Positions 36,370 to 44,545 of a stretch of DNA of 64,000 nucleotides are shown piece after piece. The DNA comes from Siccirubricoccus deserti. GTDB lineage: Bacteria > Pseudomonadota > Alphaproteobacteria > Acetobacterales > Acetobacteraceae. Below the pieces are notes generated by a model. That model was not told the DNA's origin. It saw only the letters and a list, made by a program, of their open reading frames with translations, and searched no databases. The stretch spans positions 1 through 64,000 of the forward strand of contig NZ_JACOMF010000018.1 in NCBI RefSeq assembly GCF_014283215.1, in the 5' to 3' direction. How positions within the stretch are numbered: position 1 is the stretch's first letter; each line of letters begins with the position of its first letter. Made by a program: the position numbers and the translations under genes.

Positions 36370-36753
36370 ATGGCCGAGGCGGACTGCCGGGGCCTGGACC
36401 GGGCCCATTGGAATGAGCGGGTGGCCGTCCAGCCCGGGTCCGGCAGCAGCTACGTGCTGGACGCGCCGCGGGCGGTCCCGGCTGGTTTGTGCCCTGTTTC
36501 CCCGGCGGCCCGCTGGTGCTGACGACCCCGCCGGCCCGACCGTCCGCCTGGCGAAGCCGCGGACCGTCAGTTGGATGCATCCGGTGGCGGCAATGATGCG
36601 GGACGTTGGGCTGGCGCTCGACTGGCTGCACGAGCAGCCTCGGGTCAACTGGCGGATGTTCAGGGCGCTGGAGCGGGATGCGGACGGGCTGTGGGATTGG
36701 CCGGCCCGCCCTGGCTGCCGCCGGCCTACTCGCCGAGGGCCGTGAAGGGTTAG
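36370..36753 (+). pseudogene. Decayed class I SAM methyltransferase
   Basis: Remnant of a methyltransferase. The 5' part reads LDRAHWNERVAVQPGS, like the N-terminus (N/D-R-A-x-W-x-E-R-V) of a known group of these enzymes. After about residue 35 the central domain with the SAM site is missing. The 3' part is in another frame: DDPAGPTVRLAKPRTVSWMHPVAAMM with DVGLALDWLHEQPRVNW, the usual C-terminus. A further frameshift leads to the ending WLPPAYSPRA. So at least two frameshifts and one internal deletion are present. The stop overlaps the end of the convergent xerD gene by four bases. Confidence 0.7.
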
Positions 36754-37661
36754 GCAGCCTTCTCGGCCAGCGGGTGGAAGCTCTCGACCACCAGTCGCAA
36801 CCGCTCCTCCAGCACCCTGGTGTAGATCTGGGTCGTGGCGATGTCGGCATGGCCCAGCAGCACCTGGAGGCTGCGCAGATCGGCGCCGCGGGCCAGCAGG
36901 TGGCTGGCGAAGGAATGCCGCAGCACATGCGGGCTGATCCGCGCCGGGTCCAGCCCGCCAGCCTGCGCCGCCTCCTTCAGCAGCAGGCCGAGCGCCTGGC
37001 GGGTCATGTGGCCAGCGGCGCCGCGCGCCGGGAACAGCCATCGCAGGCGGCCGGGACTGGGCTTGGCGTCCGGCTTGCGCCCAGCCTCCCGCGCCGCCAG
37101 CGCCGCTTCCCGGGCGCGGGCCGAGATCGGCACCAGCCTCTCCCGCCCGCCCTTGCCGCGCACCGCCACCAGCGGCTCATCGGCACGGAGCGCCGCGGCG
37201 GGCAGCGCGACCAGCTCGCTGGCACGCAGGCCGGAACAGTACAGCAGCTCGATCACCGCCACCGCCTGTGCGCCGCGCTTGCCCGGCAGGCTGGCGGCGC
37301 CGGCGAGCAGCGCCTCCACCTCGGCCTCGGTGATCGCCTTGGGCAGGCTCGGCGGCAGGCGCGGGCTATCGAGCTGGGCGGTCGGATCGTCGTCGCGCAC
37401 GCCCTCCCGCGCCAGGAAGCGGAAGAATTGCCGGATGGCCGAAAGCCGCCGCGCCGCGGTGCGTGGCTTCAGCCCCTGGTCGGCGAGGCCGCGCAGCCAG
37501 GCGCGCAGCACCTCCGGCCCGGCTTCGGCCAGCGGCACGCCATGGCGCAAGGTGAAGCCGGCGGCGTCGGTCAGGTCGCCCTGGTAGGCAGCCAGCGTGT
37601 TGCGGGCGGCGCCGCGCTCAGCCGCCAGCATCTCCAGGAAGGCTTCGAGGTGCCTGTCCAC
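36750..37661 (-). CDS. xerD: Site-specific tyrosine recombinase XerD
   Basis: Tyrosine recombinase of 303 residues that resolves chromosome dimers at dif together with XerC and FtsK. The N-terminal SAM-like domain starts with FLEMLAAERGAARNTLAAY. Catalytic residues are Arg in YCSGLRASELVAL, Lys in VRGKGGRERLVPI, His and Arg in HVLRHSFASHLL, His in LLGHADIATTQIYTRV, and the nucleophilic Tyr in the same segment. XerD rather than a phage integrase is supported by length and the classic position near accA and aroKB. The upstream 48-residue membrane-protein gene is 17 bases away. Confidence 0.93.
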   Translation of the reverse strand: MDRHLEAFLEMLAAERGAARNTLAAYQGDLTDAAGFTLRHGVPLAEAGPEVLRAWLRGLADQGLKPRTAARRLSAIRQFFRFLAREGVRDDDPTAQLDSPRLPPSLPKAITEAEVEALLAGAASLPGKRGAQAVAVIELLYCSGLRASELVALPAAALRADEPLVAVRGKGGRERLVPISARAREAALAAREAGRKPDAKPSPGRLRWLFPARGAAGHMTRQALGLLLKEAAQAGGLDPARISPHVLRHSFASHLLARGADLRSLQVLLGHADIATTQIYTRVLEERLRLVVESFHPLAEKAA

Positions 37662-37677
37662 CGGCCGAGGCGGCCGG

Positions 37678-37824
37678 TCAGCGGGTCTGGAATCGGTCGT
37701 TCGGCATCACCCGCTCGACCGGCGCCGGGGAGACCGCGGGCGGGAATGCGCCGACCGCCAGCAGCCCCGCCGCAACCAGGCCAAGCAGGATCGTGGCGAG
37801 CAGCAGGATGGGTCGGCGGAACAT
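37678..37824 (-). CDS. Small single-helix membrane protein upstream of xerD
   Basis: A 48-residue protein with a basic start (MFRRP), one hydrophobic helix (ILLLATILLGLVAAGLLAVG) and a short tail ending FPPAV...PVERVMPNDRF. It has a strong GAGGAG site 8 bases before the ATG and lies 17 bases upstream of xerD on the same strand. A short protein of this design, with a P-x-E-x-V-x-PNDRF tail, is common between xerD and aroK in related alphaproteobacteria. The function is unknown. It is short enough to be missed by usual length cut-offs. Confidence 0.8.
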   Translation of the reverse strand: MFRRPILLLATILLGLVAAGLLAVGAFPPAVSPAPVERVMPNDRFQTR

Positions 37825-37986
37825 CGCGGCAGGCTCCTCGCGCCGGGCCGGAAGGCTGGGCCGGCAGGGGTGGCAGCGTCGGGAGGGGCGGATTCGTCGC
37901 GGTCACCCGCCCCATCGCGCCCCGCCCCATCGCGCCACGGCCGCGGTGTGCTAGCCTTGGTCGTCGTGTCGCGCAATATCGTCAAT

Positions 37987-39699
37987 GTGTATGCATCCCC
38001 CGCCGAGCCCGCCCCACCGGGCTGGACCACGGAGCCGGTGCCCGAACCGTCCGCCCTGCCCTACGCCGGGCGGAGCATCGTGCTCGTCGGCATGCCAGGG
38101 GCGGGCAAATCCTCGATCGGCCGGCGGCTGGCGGCGAAGCTCGGCCTGCCCTTCCTCGATGCCGACACCGAGATCGAGGCCGCCGCCGGCCTGCCGATCA
38201 CCGAGATCTTCGCCCGCTATGGCGAGGCGCATTTCCGCGACGGCGAGCGGCGGGTGATCTCCCGCCTGCTGGCCGGCCCGCCGATCGTGCTGGCAACCGG
38301 CGGCGGCGCCTTCGCCGATGCCCGGACCCGGGCCGCCATCCGCCGCTCCAACGCCGTCTCGGTGTGGCTGAAATGCCGCATTCCGGTGCTGCTGCGCCGG
38401 GTCGCCGGGCGCGAGCACCGGCCGATGTTCCTCAACGCCGACCCCGCCGAGGTGCTCGAACGGCTGATGGTCGCGCGCCACCCTTTGTATGCCGAGGCCG
38501 ATCTGGTGATCCCCTGCAGCGATGAGAGCCCCGAAGTGACCACCCGCCGCGTGCAGGATGCCGTGGCCGGATGGCAGCCGCCCGCCCGCCTGCCGGTGGC
38601 CCTGGCCGAGCGCAGCTACGAGGTGGTGGTGGGCGAAGGGCTGCTGGCCCGCGCCGGGGCGCTGCTGGCGCCGGTGCTGCCGGCCCGGCGCGTCGCCATC
38701 GTCACCGATGCGACGGTGGCGCCGCTGCACCTGCCGGTGCTGCGCGAGGGGCTGGCCGAGGCCGGCTTCACCATCGCCACCGAGATCACCGTGCCGCCGG
38801 GCGAGGCGAGCAAGGGCTTCGGCCAATTGCAATCGGTGCTGGAACAGCTACTGGCGGCGGGCACCGACCGGCGCACCGCGGTGCTGGCGCTGGGCGGCGG
38901 GGTGGTCGGCGACCTCGCCGGCTTCGCCGCGGCGGTGGCGCTGCGCGGGCTGCCCTTCGTGCAACTGCCGACCACGCTGCTGGCGCAGGTAGACAGCAGC
39001 GTCGGCGGCAAGACCGGGGTGAACCTGCCGCTCGGCAAGAACCTGGTCGGCGCCTTCCACCAGCCGCGCATCGTGCTGGCCGATACCGGCAGCTTGGCGA
39101 CCCTGCCGGTGCGGGAGCTGCGGGCGGGCTATGCCGAGGTGGCCAAGCACGGGCTGCTCTCCGGTGAGGCGCTGTGGCGCTGGTGCGAGGCGGAGGGTGC
39201 GGCTCTGGTTGCCGGCAATCCCGCGGCGCTGGCGCATGCGGTGCTGGAGAGCTGCCGGCTGAAAGCGGCGGTCGTCGCGGCGGATGAGCGGGAGGAGAGC
39301 CCGGAGGGTGGCCGCGCCCTGCTCAACCTCGGCCATACCTTCGGTCATGCGCTGGAAGCCGAATGCGGCTATGGCGGGGCGCTGCTGCATGGCGAGGCGG
39401 TGGCCATCGGCCTCGGCCTCGCCGCCGCGCTCTCCGCCCGGCTCGGCCATTGCAGCCAGGAGCTGCCGGGGCGGGTGATGTCGCACCTCGCCGCCTGCGG
39501 CCTGCCGGCGCGGCTTCCCGACCTGTCACGGCGCTTCTCCGCCGCGGCGCTGCTCGCGCGCATGCGCAAGGACAAGAAGGTGCGCGACGGCGCCCTGCGC
39601 TTCGTGCTGCTGCGCGGCCCGGGCGAGGCCTTCACCGCCGGCGAGGTGCCGCCCGCCCTGGTCGAGACCTTGTTGCGCGATGAAGGCTGCGAGAGTTAA
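37987..39699 (+). CDS. aroKB: Bifunctional shikimate kinase/3-dehydroquinate synthase (AroK-AroB fusion)
   Basis: One 570-residue chain carrying two shikimate-pathway enzymes. The N-terminal AroK domain shows Walker A GMPGAGKSS, the shikimate-binding LDADTEIEAAAG, ATGGGAFAD, and RRVAGREHRPMF of the lid. The C-terminal AroB domain begins VVVGEGLLARAG. Its NAD- and metal-site motifs are ALGGGVVGDLAGFAAAV, QVDSSVGGKTGVNLPLGKN, NLGHTFGHALE and HGEAVAIGL. AroB makes 3-dehydroquinate; AroK phosphorylates shikimate three steps later. The domains are joined by WQPPARLPVALAER without a stop or frameshift. GTG 37987 is the likely start, with GTG 37966 as an alternative. It diverges from the small-protein/xerD pair. 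Confidence 0.93.
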   Translation: MYASPAEPAPPGWTTEPVPEPSALPYAGRSIVLVGMPGAGKSSIGRRLAAKLGLPFLDADTEIEAAAGLPITEIFARYGEAHFRDGERRVISRLLAGPPIVLATGGGAFADARTRAAIRRSNAVSVWLKCRIPVLLRRVAGREHRPMFLNADPAEVLERLMVARHPLYAEADLVIPCSDESPEVTTRRVQDAVAGWQPPARLPVALAERSYEVVVGEGLLARAGALLAPVLPARRVAIVTDATVAPLHLPVLREGLAEAGFTIATEITVPPGEASKGFGQLQSVLEQLLAAGTDRRTAVLALGGGVVGDLAGFAAAVALRGLPFVQLPTTLLAQVDSSVGGKTGVNLPLGKNLVGAFHQPRIVLADTGSLATLPVRELRAGYAEVAKHGLLSGEALWRWCEAEGAALVAGNPAALAHAVLESCRLKAAVVAADEREESPEGGRALLNLGHTFGHALEAECGYGGALLHGEAVAIGLGLAAALSARLGHCSQELPGRVMSHLAACGLPARLPDLSRRFSAAALLARMRKDKKVRDGALRFVLLRGPGEAFTAGEVPPALVETLLRDEGCES

Positions 39700-39721
39700 C
39701 ACGTCAGGCAAACCTTAGGAG

Positions 39722-40229
39722 GTGGCGCGCAGAGGAAGCTTGGCGCTGCGCGTCCGATGCGCCGAGTTGACCGGCAGCCGGCCAATCGACCACCTGGAAT
39801 TCGGCGTCTGCCGCGGCGCCTCGATCCGCTGGTTCGCCGGGCACAACCGCCACCTCGAACGCCGCTTCATATGCTTTGACTCCTTCGGGAGGCTGCCGGA
39901 AGCCTGGGATCTCGGCCGCGGCGGGCTGGAGCGGGCGCGCTCACCCATGAAGGCGCGGTGCCACAGATCGACGATCCCCGCGTCTCCTTCGTCAAGGGCT
40001 GGTCCCAGGAGACGCTGCCGGGCTTCCTCGCCAACTTCACACCCAGGTCGCGCCTCGTCGTGCATTGTGACAGCGATCTCCACTCCTCGACGCTCTACGC
40101 CCTGACGAGGTCTGCACCACGAAGAGTTCCGTGCCTGGATCACTGCACGGCCTATCTGCGGCGGGCTGGCTGATCGGTGCGGCGCAGGACACCTACAAGA
40201 ACGTCGTGGTGGAGAGGCTGGACGAATGA
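39722..40229 (+). pseudogene. Decayed class I methyltransferase (TylF/MycF-like)
   Basis: Broken gene whose pieces can be followed over three frames. Frame one reads IDHLEFGVCRGASIRWFA, then FICFDSFGRLPEAWDLG. Frame two reads QIDDPRVSFVKGWSQETLPGFLANF followed by LVVHCDSDLHSSTLYAL, which is the metal-binding region of the family. A third frame gives EEFRAW, and the C-terminus IGAAQDTYKNVVVERLDE ends at 40229. So at least three frameshifts separate these pieces. It starts 22 bases after aroKB. Together with the adjacent PhyH-type gene it may be the worn edge of a glycan or secondary-metabolite cluster. Confidence 0.68.
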
Positions 40230-40494
40230 CCTGGACGGGGCCGGCCGCCGCTGCCGCGGCAGGATGAAAGGCGCCCTTCGACCGGCGGATCGCTGCGGAT
40301 AGCGTACATTGCAGCGCATCTTCGTAACATTCTGATATTGATATATTTGTGCGGACTTACCCTTCAGTTGCAAGTCGAAATGGATTTGTGCATTGCATAT
40401 ACACGCCGCCGTGAGTATGCGTCCTTAGCAAGCACACCATCTTCGGTGGCGCTTTTCGCCCGATCCTCATTGTGCCCTGAGCGGGAGACGAGTC
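40230..40494 (+). promoter_or_regulatory. AT-rich upstream region of PhyH-type gene with imperfect dyad
   Basis: No gene is seen. From about 40300 to 40400 the sequence is far more AT-rich than its surroundings (CATTCTGATATTGATATATT), as expected for a promoter or acquired DNA. At 40395-40420 an imperfect dyad GCATATACACG-CCGC-CGTGAGTATGC (2 mismatches in 11) may be a regulator site or leader hairpin. A GCGGGAGACGAG stretch provides the ribosome site of the next gene. Confidence 0.4.
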
Positions 40495-41724
40495 ATGCCG
40501 ATTCGCGGAAGCATTGACCGGATTGACGAGCAGTTCCTGGAGGGCTGGGCGGTGGATGACGACCACCCGACCGCGAAGCTCGCCTTCGACGTGCTGGTGA
40601 ACGATCGCGTCATCGGCCGCTTCATCGCCGACAGCTTCCGCCAGGACCTGAAGGACGCCGACATCGGCGGCGGCGAATGCGCCTTCAGCTTCGCCATGCC
40701 GCCATTCTTCGGCAAGCAGGATCTGGCGAACCTCAGGCTTCGCTTCGCCGACAGCAACCTCTTCATCGTCCTGCCGACACCCCGGCCGGCCGAGGCGGCG
40801 GTGGCGCCGACGACCAGCCGCTTCGGCGGCCTCTGGCTCGACCGGGCGGATTGGATGGATCGGCTCAGCGCCAAGCACCGTGCCGGCAAGCTCTCCGATG
40901 CCATGGCGGTGCGGTTGTTCCAATTCGCCCGCGACGGCTACACCGTCTTCGAGAAAGCCGTCGGCACCCGGCTGATCGAGCGGCTGAAGGGCGAGCTCGA
41001 CCAATTCTGGCTGAACCCGCCCGAGGGCTTGCTGATCGAGACCTTCGAGCCGGATGGCGCCATGCGCTACCTCCCGCCCGATGCGCGCTGGCGCCACGGC
41101 CGCACCAAGCTGCTCGACATCTTCGCCCATTCCGAGCTGGCCCGGCAGGTGGCCGCCGCACCGCCGGTGGTCGAGTTCCTCTCCACCCTGTTCGAGGATG
41201 CACCCAAGGCCTTCCAGAGCCTGAACTTCCATAACGGCACCGAAGCGCCGATGCACAAGGACACGGCCTATGTGAAGGTCGACGGCAATCCGCTTGCTCT
41301 GGCGGCATCCTGGACCGCGCTGGAGGACGTCGAGGCCGGCACCGGGGAGCTGGAGTATTTCATCGGCAGCCACCGCGCCCCGGATTTCCTGTTCGGCGGC
41401 ATCAGCAAATGGATGGAGAACCACGCCGAGGACAACCCGGCCTTCCTCGAAAGCCTGCACCGGGATGCCGAGACCTACGGCCACAACCGCGGCAAATTCC
41501 TGGCCCGGCGCGGCGACGTGCTGGTCTGGCACGCCGACCTCGCGCATGGCGACGCGCCGGTCACCCGCGTCGACCGCAGCCGGCAGAGCCTGGTCACCCA
41601 TTTCTGCCCGAGCGGCCTGGAGCCCTTCTACCGCCGCACCAGCCAGCATGCGACGCTGACCGAGCACGGCTGCAGCTTCGTTTCGCAGTACAGCCCGGTC
41701 GGCGGCAACGGCCGGATCGGCTGA
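40495..41724 (+). CDS. Phytanoyl-CoA dioxygenase (PhyH) family protein with N-terminal beta-domain
   Basis: Fe(II)/2-oxoglutarate oxygenase of 409 residues. The iron ligands appear as His and Asp in MHKDTAYVKVDG and His in WHADLAHGDAPVTR, and the 2-oxoglutarate Arg is in DRSRQSLVTHF. The N-terminal 70 residues form a separate domain (GSIDRIDEQFLEGWAVDDDHP, LVNDRVIGRFIAD, GECAFSFAMP). I have seen similar domains attached to glycosyltransferases, sulfotransferases and methyltransferases of surface-glycan loci, so a role in modifying a surface molecule is suspected. That link is inference. The gene stands alone downstream of a decayed methyltransferase. Confidence 0.85.
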   Translation: MPIRGSIDRIDEQFLEGWAVDDDHPTAKLAFDVLVNDRVIGRFIADSFRQDLKDADIGGGECAFSFAMPPFFGKQDLANLRLRFADSNLFIVLPTPRPAEAAVAPTTSRFGGLWLDRADWMDRLSAKHRAGKLSDAMAVRLFQFARDGYTVFEKAVGTRLIERLKGELDQFWLNPPEGLLIETFEPDGAMRYLPPDARWRHGRTKLLDIFAHSELARQVAAAPPVVEFLSTLFEDAPKAFQSLNFHNGTEAPMHKDTAYVKVDGNPLALAASWTALEDVEAGTGELEYFIGSHRAPDFLFGGISKWMENHAEDNPAFLESLHRDAETYGHNRGKFLARRGDVLVWHADLAHGDAPVTRVDRSRQSLVTHFCPSGLEPFYRRTSQHATLTEHGCSFVSQYSPVGGNGRIG

Positions 41725-41962
41725 ACGGCCCAAGGGCGCTACGTCAACGTGCCGGTCCCTGACCGGCGGAAGCCGGCAGCCCGGCGTTCGAGGGCGCCGA
41801 ACCCGCAAGGTCCAGGGCCGGTCGTGTCAGGCGGCGATTGCGCCGCGCCTCCGCCGCCCGCAGCAGGGCAGCGGTCTCCATCCCGATCGGGCGACGGGAC
41901 CACCGATCGGGAGACGCGGGCCATCCGTGGCGGCGCGGCTTCCGCGGCCACCTCCACCAAGG

Positions 41963-43717
41963 TCAATCGCCGAGGCCAAGCCGCAGCGCCACCCAGACCC
42001 GTCCGCCGGCACCCCTGCCACTCGTCAGCCCCGCCCCGACCTGCTTCGCCAGGGCGCGGATCACCGTGGCACCAAGGCCTTTGTCGACTCCCGACAAAGG
42101 TGAGCTCCCCGGCCCGGACACCTCCAGCAACAGGGCGTCCTCCGCCACCCGGGCAGTCAGCCGTACCGATCCCGCGCCCTCGCCGGCTCCGGCCTCGCCC
42201 GATGTGCCAGGACGCAGGGCGGTCGCCACCAGCTCCGACAGGATCAGCGCCAGGGGGATCGCCCGGTCGGCGTCGAGGATGAGCCCGGCCGGCGCCTCCA
42301 CCCGGATATCGGCGCCCGGGTGATGCGTGGTGGCGCCGGCCGCCAATTCGCGCAGCATATCGGCCAGCCGCAGGCTGCGCAGGTCGGGGCCGAGCTGCAG
42401 CGCCCGATGCGCCTCGGCCACCGCCTGGACCCGGACGGTCGCCGCCTCCAGCGCCTCACGCGCCGCCGGCTCGGTGACGCGGCCCGCCTGCAGCCGCAAC
42501 AGCGACGCCACCAGCTGCAGGCTGTTGCGGATGCGGTGCTCGGCCTCCCGCACCAGCGCATCCTGTGCCTCCAGCGCGTGGCGCAGCCGGGCCTCTGCCT
42601 GGTGCCGCGCATCGATGTCGGAACAAGTGCCGACCCAATGGCGCAGCACGCCGGCGGCATCATGCACCGGCGCGGCGCAGAGCCGGTGCCAGCGGTACTC
42701 GCCGGTCACGCAGAGGATGCGCAGATCGGCATCGCATTCACCGCCCTCCGCCAGCGCCCGTCCCCAGGCCGCGGCGAGCGGCACCGCATCCTCCGGGTGC
42801 AGCGCCGCCAGCCAGCCGCCGTCCCGGGTCTCCGCCAGGCTCCGCCCGGTCACCGTCTGCCAGCGGGCATTGACGTATTCCGGCTCGCCTCTGGCATCGG
42901 TCTGCCAGACCAGATGCGGCATCGCCTCGGCCAGGGTGCGGAAGCGGGCCTCGCTGGCGCGCAGCGCCGCCTCGGCACGGCGACGGTCCTCGATATCGGT
43001 GTTGGTTCCCACCCACTCGCGGATCTCTCCCGCGGCATCGCGCAGCGGCACGCCGCGCGCCACGGTCCAGCGCCAGCCACCCTCGGGCCGGGCGATGCGA
43101 TATTCGACCGAATAGAGTGCACCGGTGCGCAGCGCCTGCCCCCACTGCCGCCGCACCGGCTCGCGGTCCTCCGGATGCAGCGCCGCGAGCCAGCCCCAGC
43201 CCGCGGCCTCGGCGGCCGGTTGGCCGGTCAGCGCCGCCCAATCACCGGGGAACAGCAGCCGGCCATCGGGCGTGGCGGACCAGACCACCAGCGCGACGGA
43301 ATCGACCAGGGTGCGGTAGCGCGCCTCGGCAACCTCCGGCGGCCGCTCCGGCGCCTCGCGCAGCTGGACCAGCAGCCCGCCGCCCTCCAGCCCGCGCAGT
43401 GGTGAGATCTCGATGTCCCATAGCCGGCCGGGGGGTCCGCAGGACAGCAGCCGGGCCGTTTGGTGGCAGCGGCCGCCCGCCAGCAACGCGCCGAGCCGCC
43501 CCACCTGACCGCCGGCCAGCAGCGCCGGGAAAGCCTCGGCCAATGGTAGGTGCCACAGCGCTTCGGCCGGCCGTCCCGCGGCGGCGCTGAAGGCGGGGTT
43601 GCAATAGGTCAGCCGCAGCGCCGCGCCCTGGAGTACGGCGACGGCCGCCAGCGATTCCTCGGCGAAGCCGCGGATGGCCTCCAGCACGGGTGGGTTGGGG
43701 CGGGCAATGTCGAGCAT
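41963..43717 (-). CDS. PAS domain sensor histidine kinase (HisKA_2/HWE-like)
   Basis: Soluble sensor kinase of 584 residues with three PAS domains and no membrane helix. PAS motifs include YRTLVDSVALVVWSATPDGRLLF, FRTLAEAMPHLVWQTDARGEPEYVNARW, and PAC-type segments GEIREWVGTNTDIEDR and GVLRHWVGTCSDIDAR. The phosphoacceptor region EAEHRIRNSLQLVASLLRLQ is of HisKA_2/HWE type, with catalytic His in EAEHR. The HATPase domain follows with LALILSELVATAL and DKGLGATVIRALAKQ. Such kinases often feed the general stress response. ATG 43717 follows GGAGG; 43762 is an alternative outer start. No response regulator gene is adjacent. Confidence 0.87.
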   Translation of the reverse strand: MLDIARPNPPVLEAIRGFAEESLAAVAVLQGAALRLTYCNPAFSAAAGRPAEALWHLPLAEAFPALLAGGQVGRLGALLAGGRCHQTARLLSCGPPGRLWDIEISPLRGLEGGGLLVQLREAPERPPEVAEARYRTLVDSVALVVWSATPDGRLLFPGDWAALTGQPAAEAAGWGWLAALHPEDREPVRRQWGQALRTGALYSVEYRIARPEGGWRWTVARGVPLRDAAGEIREWVGTNTDIEDRRRAEAALRASEARFRTLAEAMPHLVWQTDARGEPEYVNARWQTVTGRSLAETRDGGWLAALHPEDAVPLAAAWGRALAEGGECDADLRILCVTGEYRWHRLCAAPVHDAAGVLRHWVGTCSDIDARHQAEARLRHALEAQDALVREAEHRIRNSLQLVASLLRLQAGRVTEPAAREALEAATVRVQAVAEAHRALQLGPDLRSLRLADMLRELAAGATTHHPGADIRVEAPAGLILDADRAIPLALILSELVATALRPGTSGEAGAGEGAGSVRLTARVAEDALLLEVSGPGSSPLSGVDKGLGATVIRALAKQVGAGLTSGRGAGGRVWVALRLGLGD

Positions 43718-43906
43718 GCGCGCCTGCATCCTCCGGCTGGCTGTGACGGCATGTGCATGCATACCAAGCCTGGAGCGGCTGCGGCGCAGGGGGTCGCACC
43801 GATTGCGATCACAGGGTGCGGAGCCGCCCGGCGCCGCCCCCGCTGGTCATGCCGGACGCATCATGGCATAGGGAGTGTTGGTTGCACTGCACCATGGGAT
43901 CCGTCG

Positions 43907-44491
43907 ATGCCCCTGTCCGATCCAGCCCCGCGCGAATTGCTCCACCTGCGCGACATCCAACTCCGCGGCTGGCAGCGCGAGGACGGGCTGTACGACATCG
44001 AGGCCTATCTGCTCGACACCAAGGCGCACCCCTTCGAGAACGAGAACCGCGGCCGGATGGAGCCGGGCGCACCGCTGCACGGGCTGTGGCTGCGGCTGAC
44101 CATTCGTGAGGATATGGAGATCGTCGCCTGCGAGGCGGCGTCCGACCACACCCCCTATGGCATCTGCCCGCAGGCGGCGCCGAATTTCAGCCGGCTGGCC
44201 GGGCTGAGGATCGGCCCCGGCTTCAACCGTGCGGTGGCGGAGCGGGTCGGCGGGGTGCATGGCTGCACCCATCTGCGGGAGGTGCTGGGGCAGATGGCCA
44301 CCGTCGCCTACCAGACGCTTTACCCCATCCGGGCGCGCAAGGAACGCGAGGAAACGGCGCGGCTGGTCGCCGCCGGGCAGGCGGCGCCGCGGCGGACGCC
44401 GGCGATGGTCGGGAGTTGCATCGCCTATGCGCCGGATAGCCCAGTGACCTTGGCGCGATGGCCGTGGCTGAAGGAGACGGCGGAGGGGTAA
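43907..44491 (+). CDS. DUF2889 domain-containing protein
   Basis: 194-residue cytoplasmic protein of a family without known function. Typical pieces are the RDIQLRGWQREDGLYDIEAYLLDTK start, LHGLWLRLTI, CEAASDHTPYGICPQAAPNFSRLAG, and the conserved VGGVHGCTHLREVLGQMATVAYQTL. The conserved Cys and His residues in these motifs (CPQ, GCTH) might bind metal. It diverges from the sensor kinase gene across roughly 145-190 bases and is convergent with anmK. No enzymatic role can be given. Confidence 0.86.
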   Translation: MPLSDPAPRELLHLRDIQLRGWQREDGLYDIEAYLLDTKAHPFENENRGRMEPGAPLHGLWLRLTIREDMEIVACEAASDHTPYGICPQAAPNFSRLAGLRIGPGFNRAVAERVGGVHGCTHLREVLGQMATVAYQTLYPIRARKEREETARLVAAGQAAPRRTPAMVGSCIAYAPDSPVTLARWPWLKETAEG

Positions 44492-44545
44492 GGGCGAAGC
44501 CACCGACCCATATCTCTGATCCTGTTCCCTGATCCGGGCCCTTCC

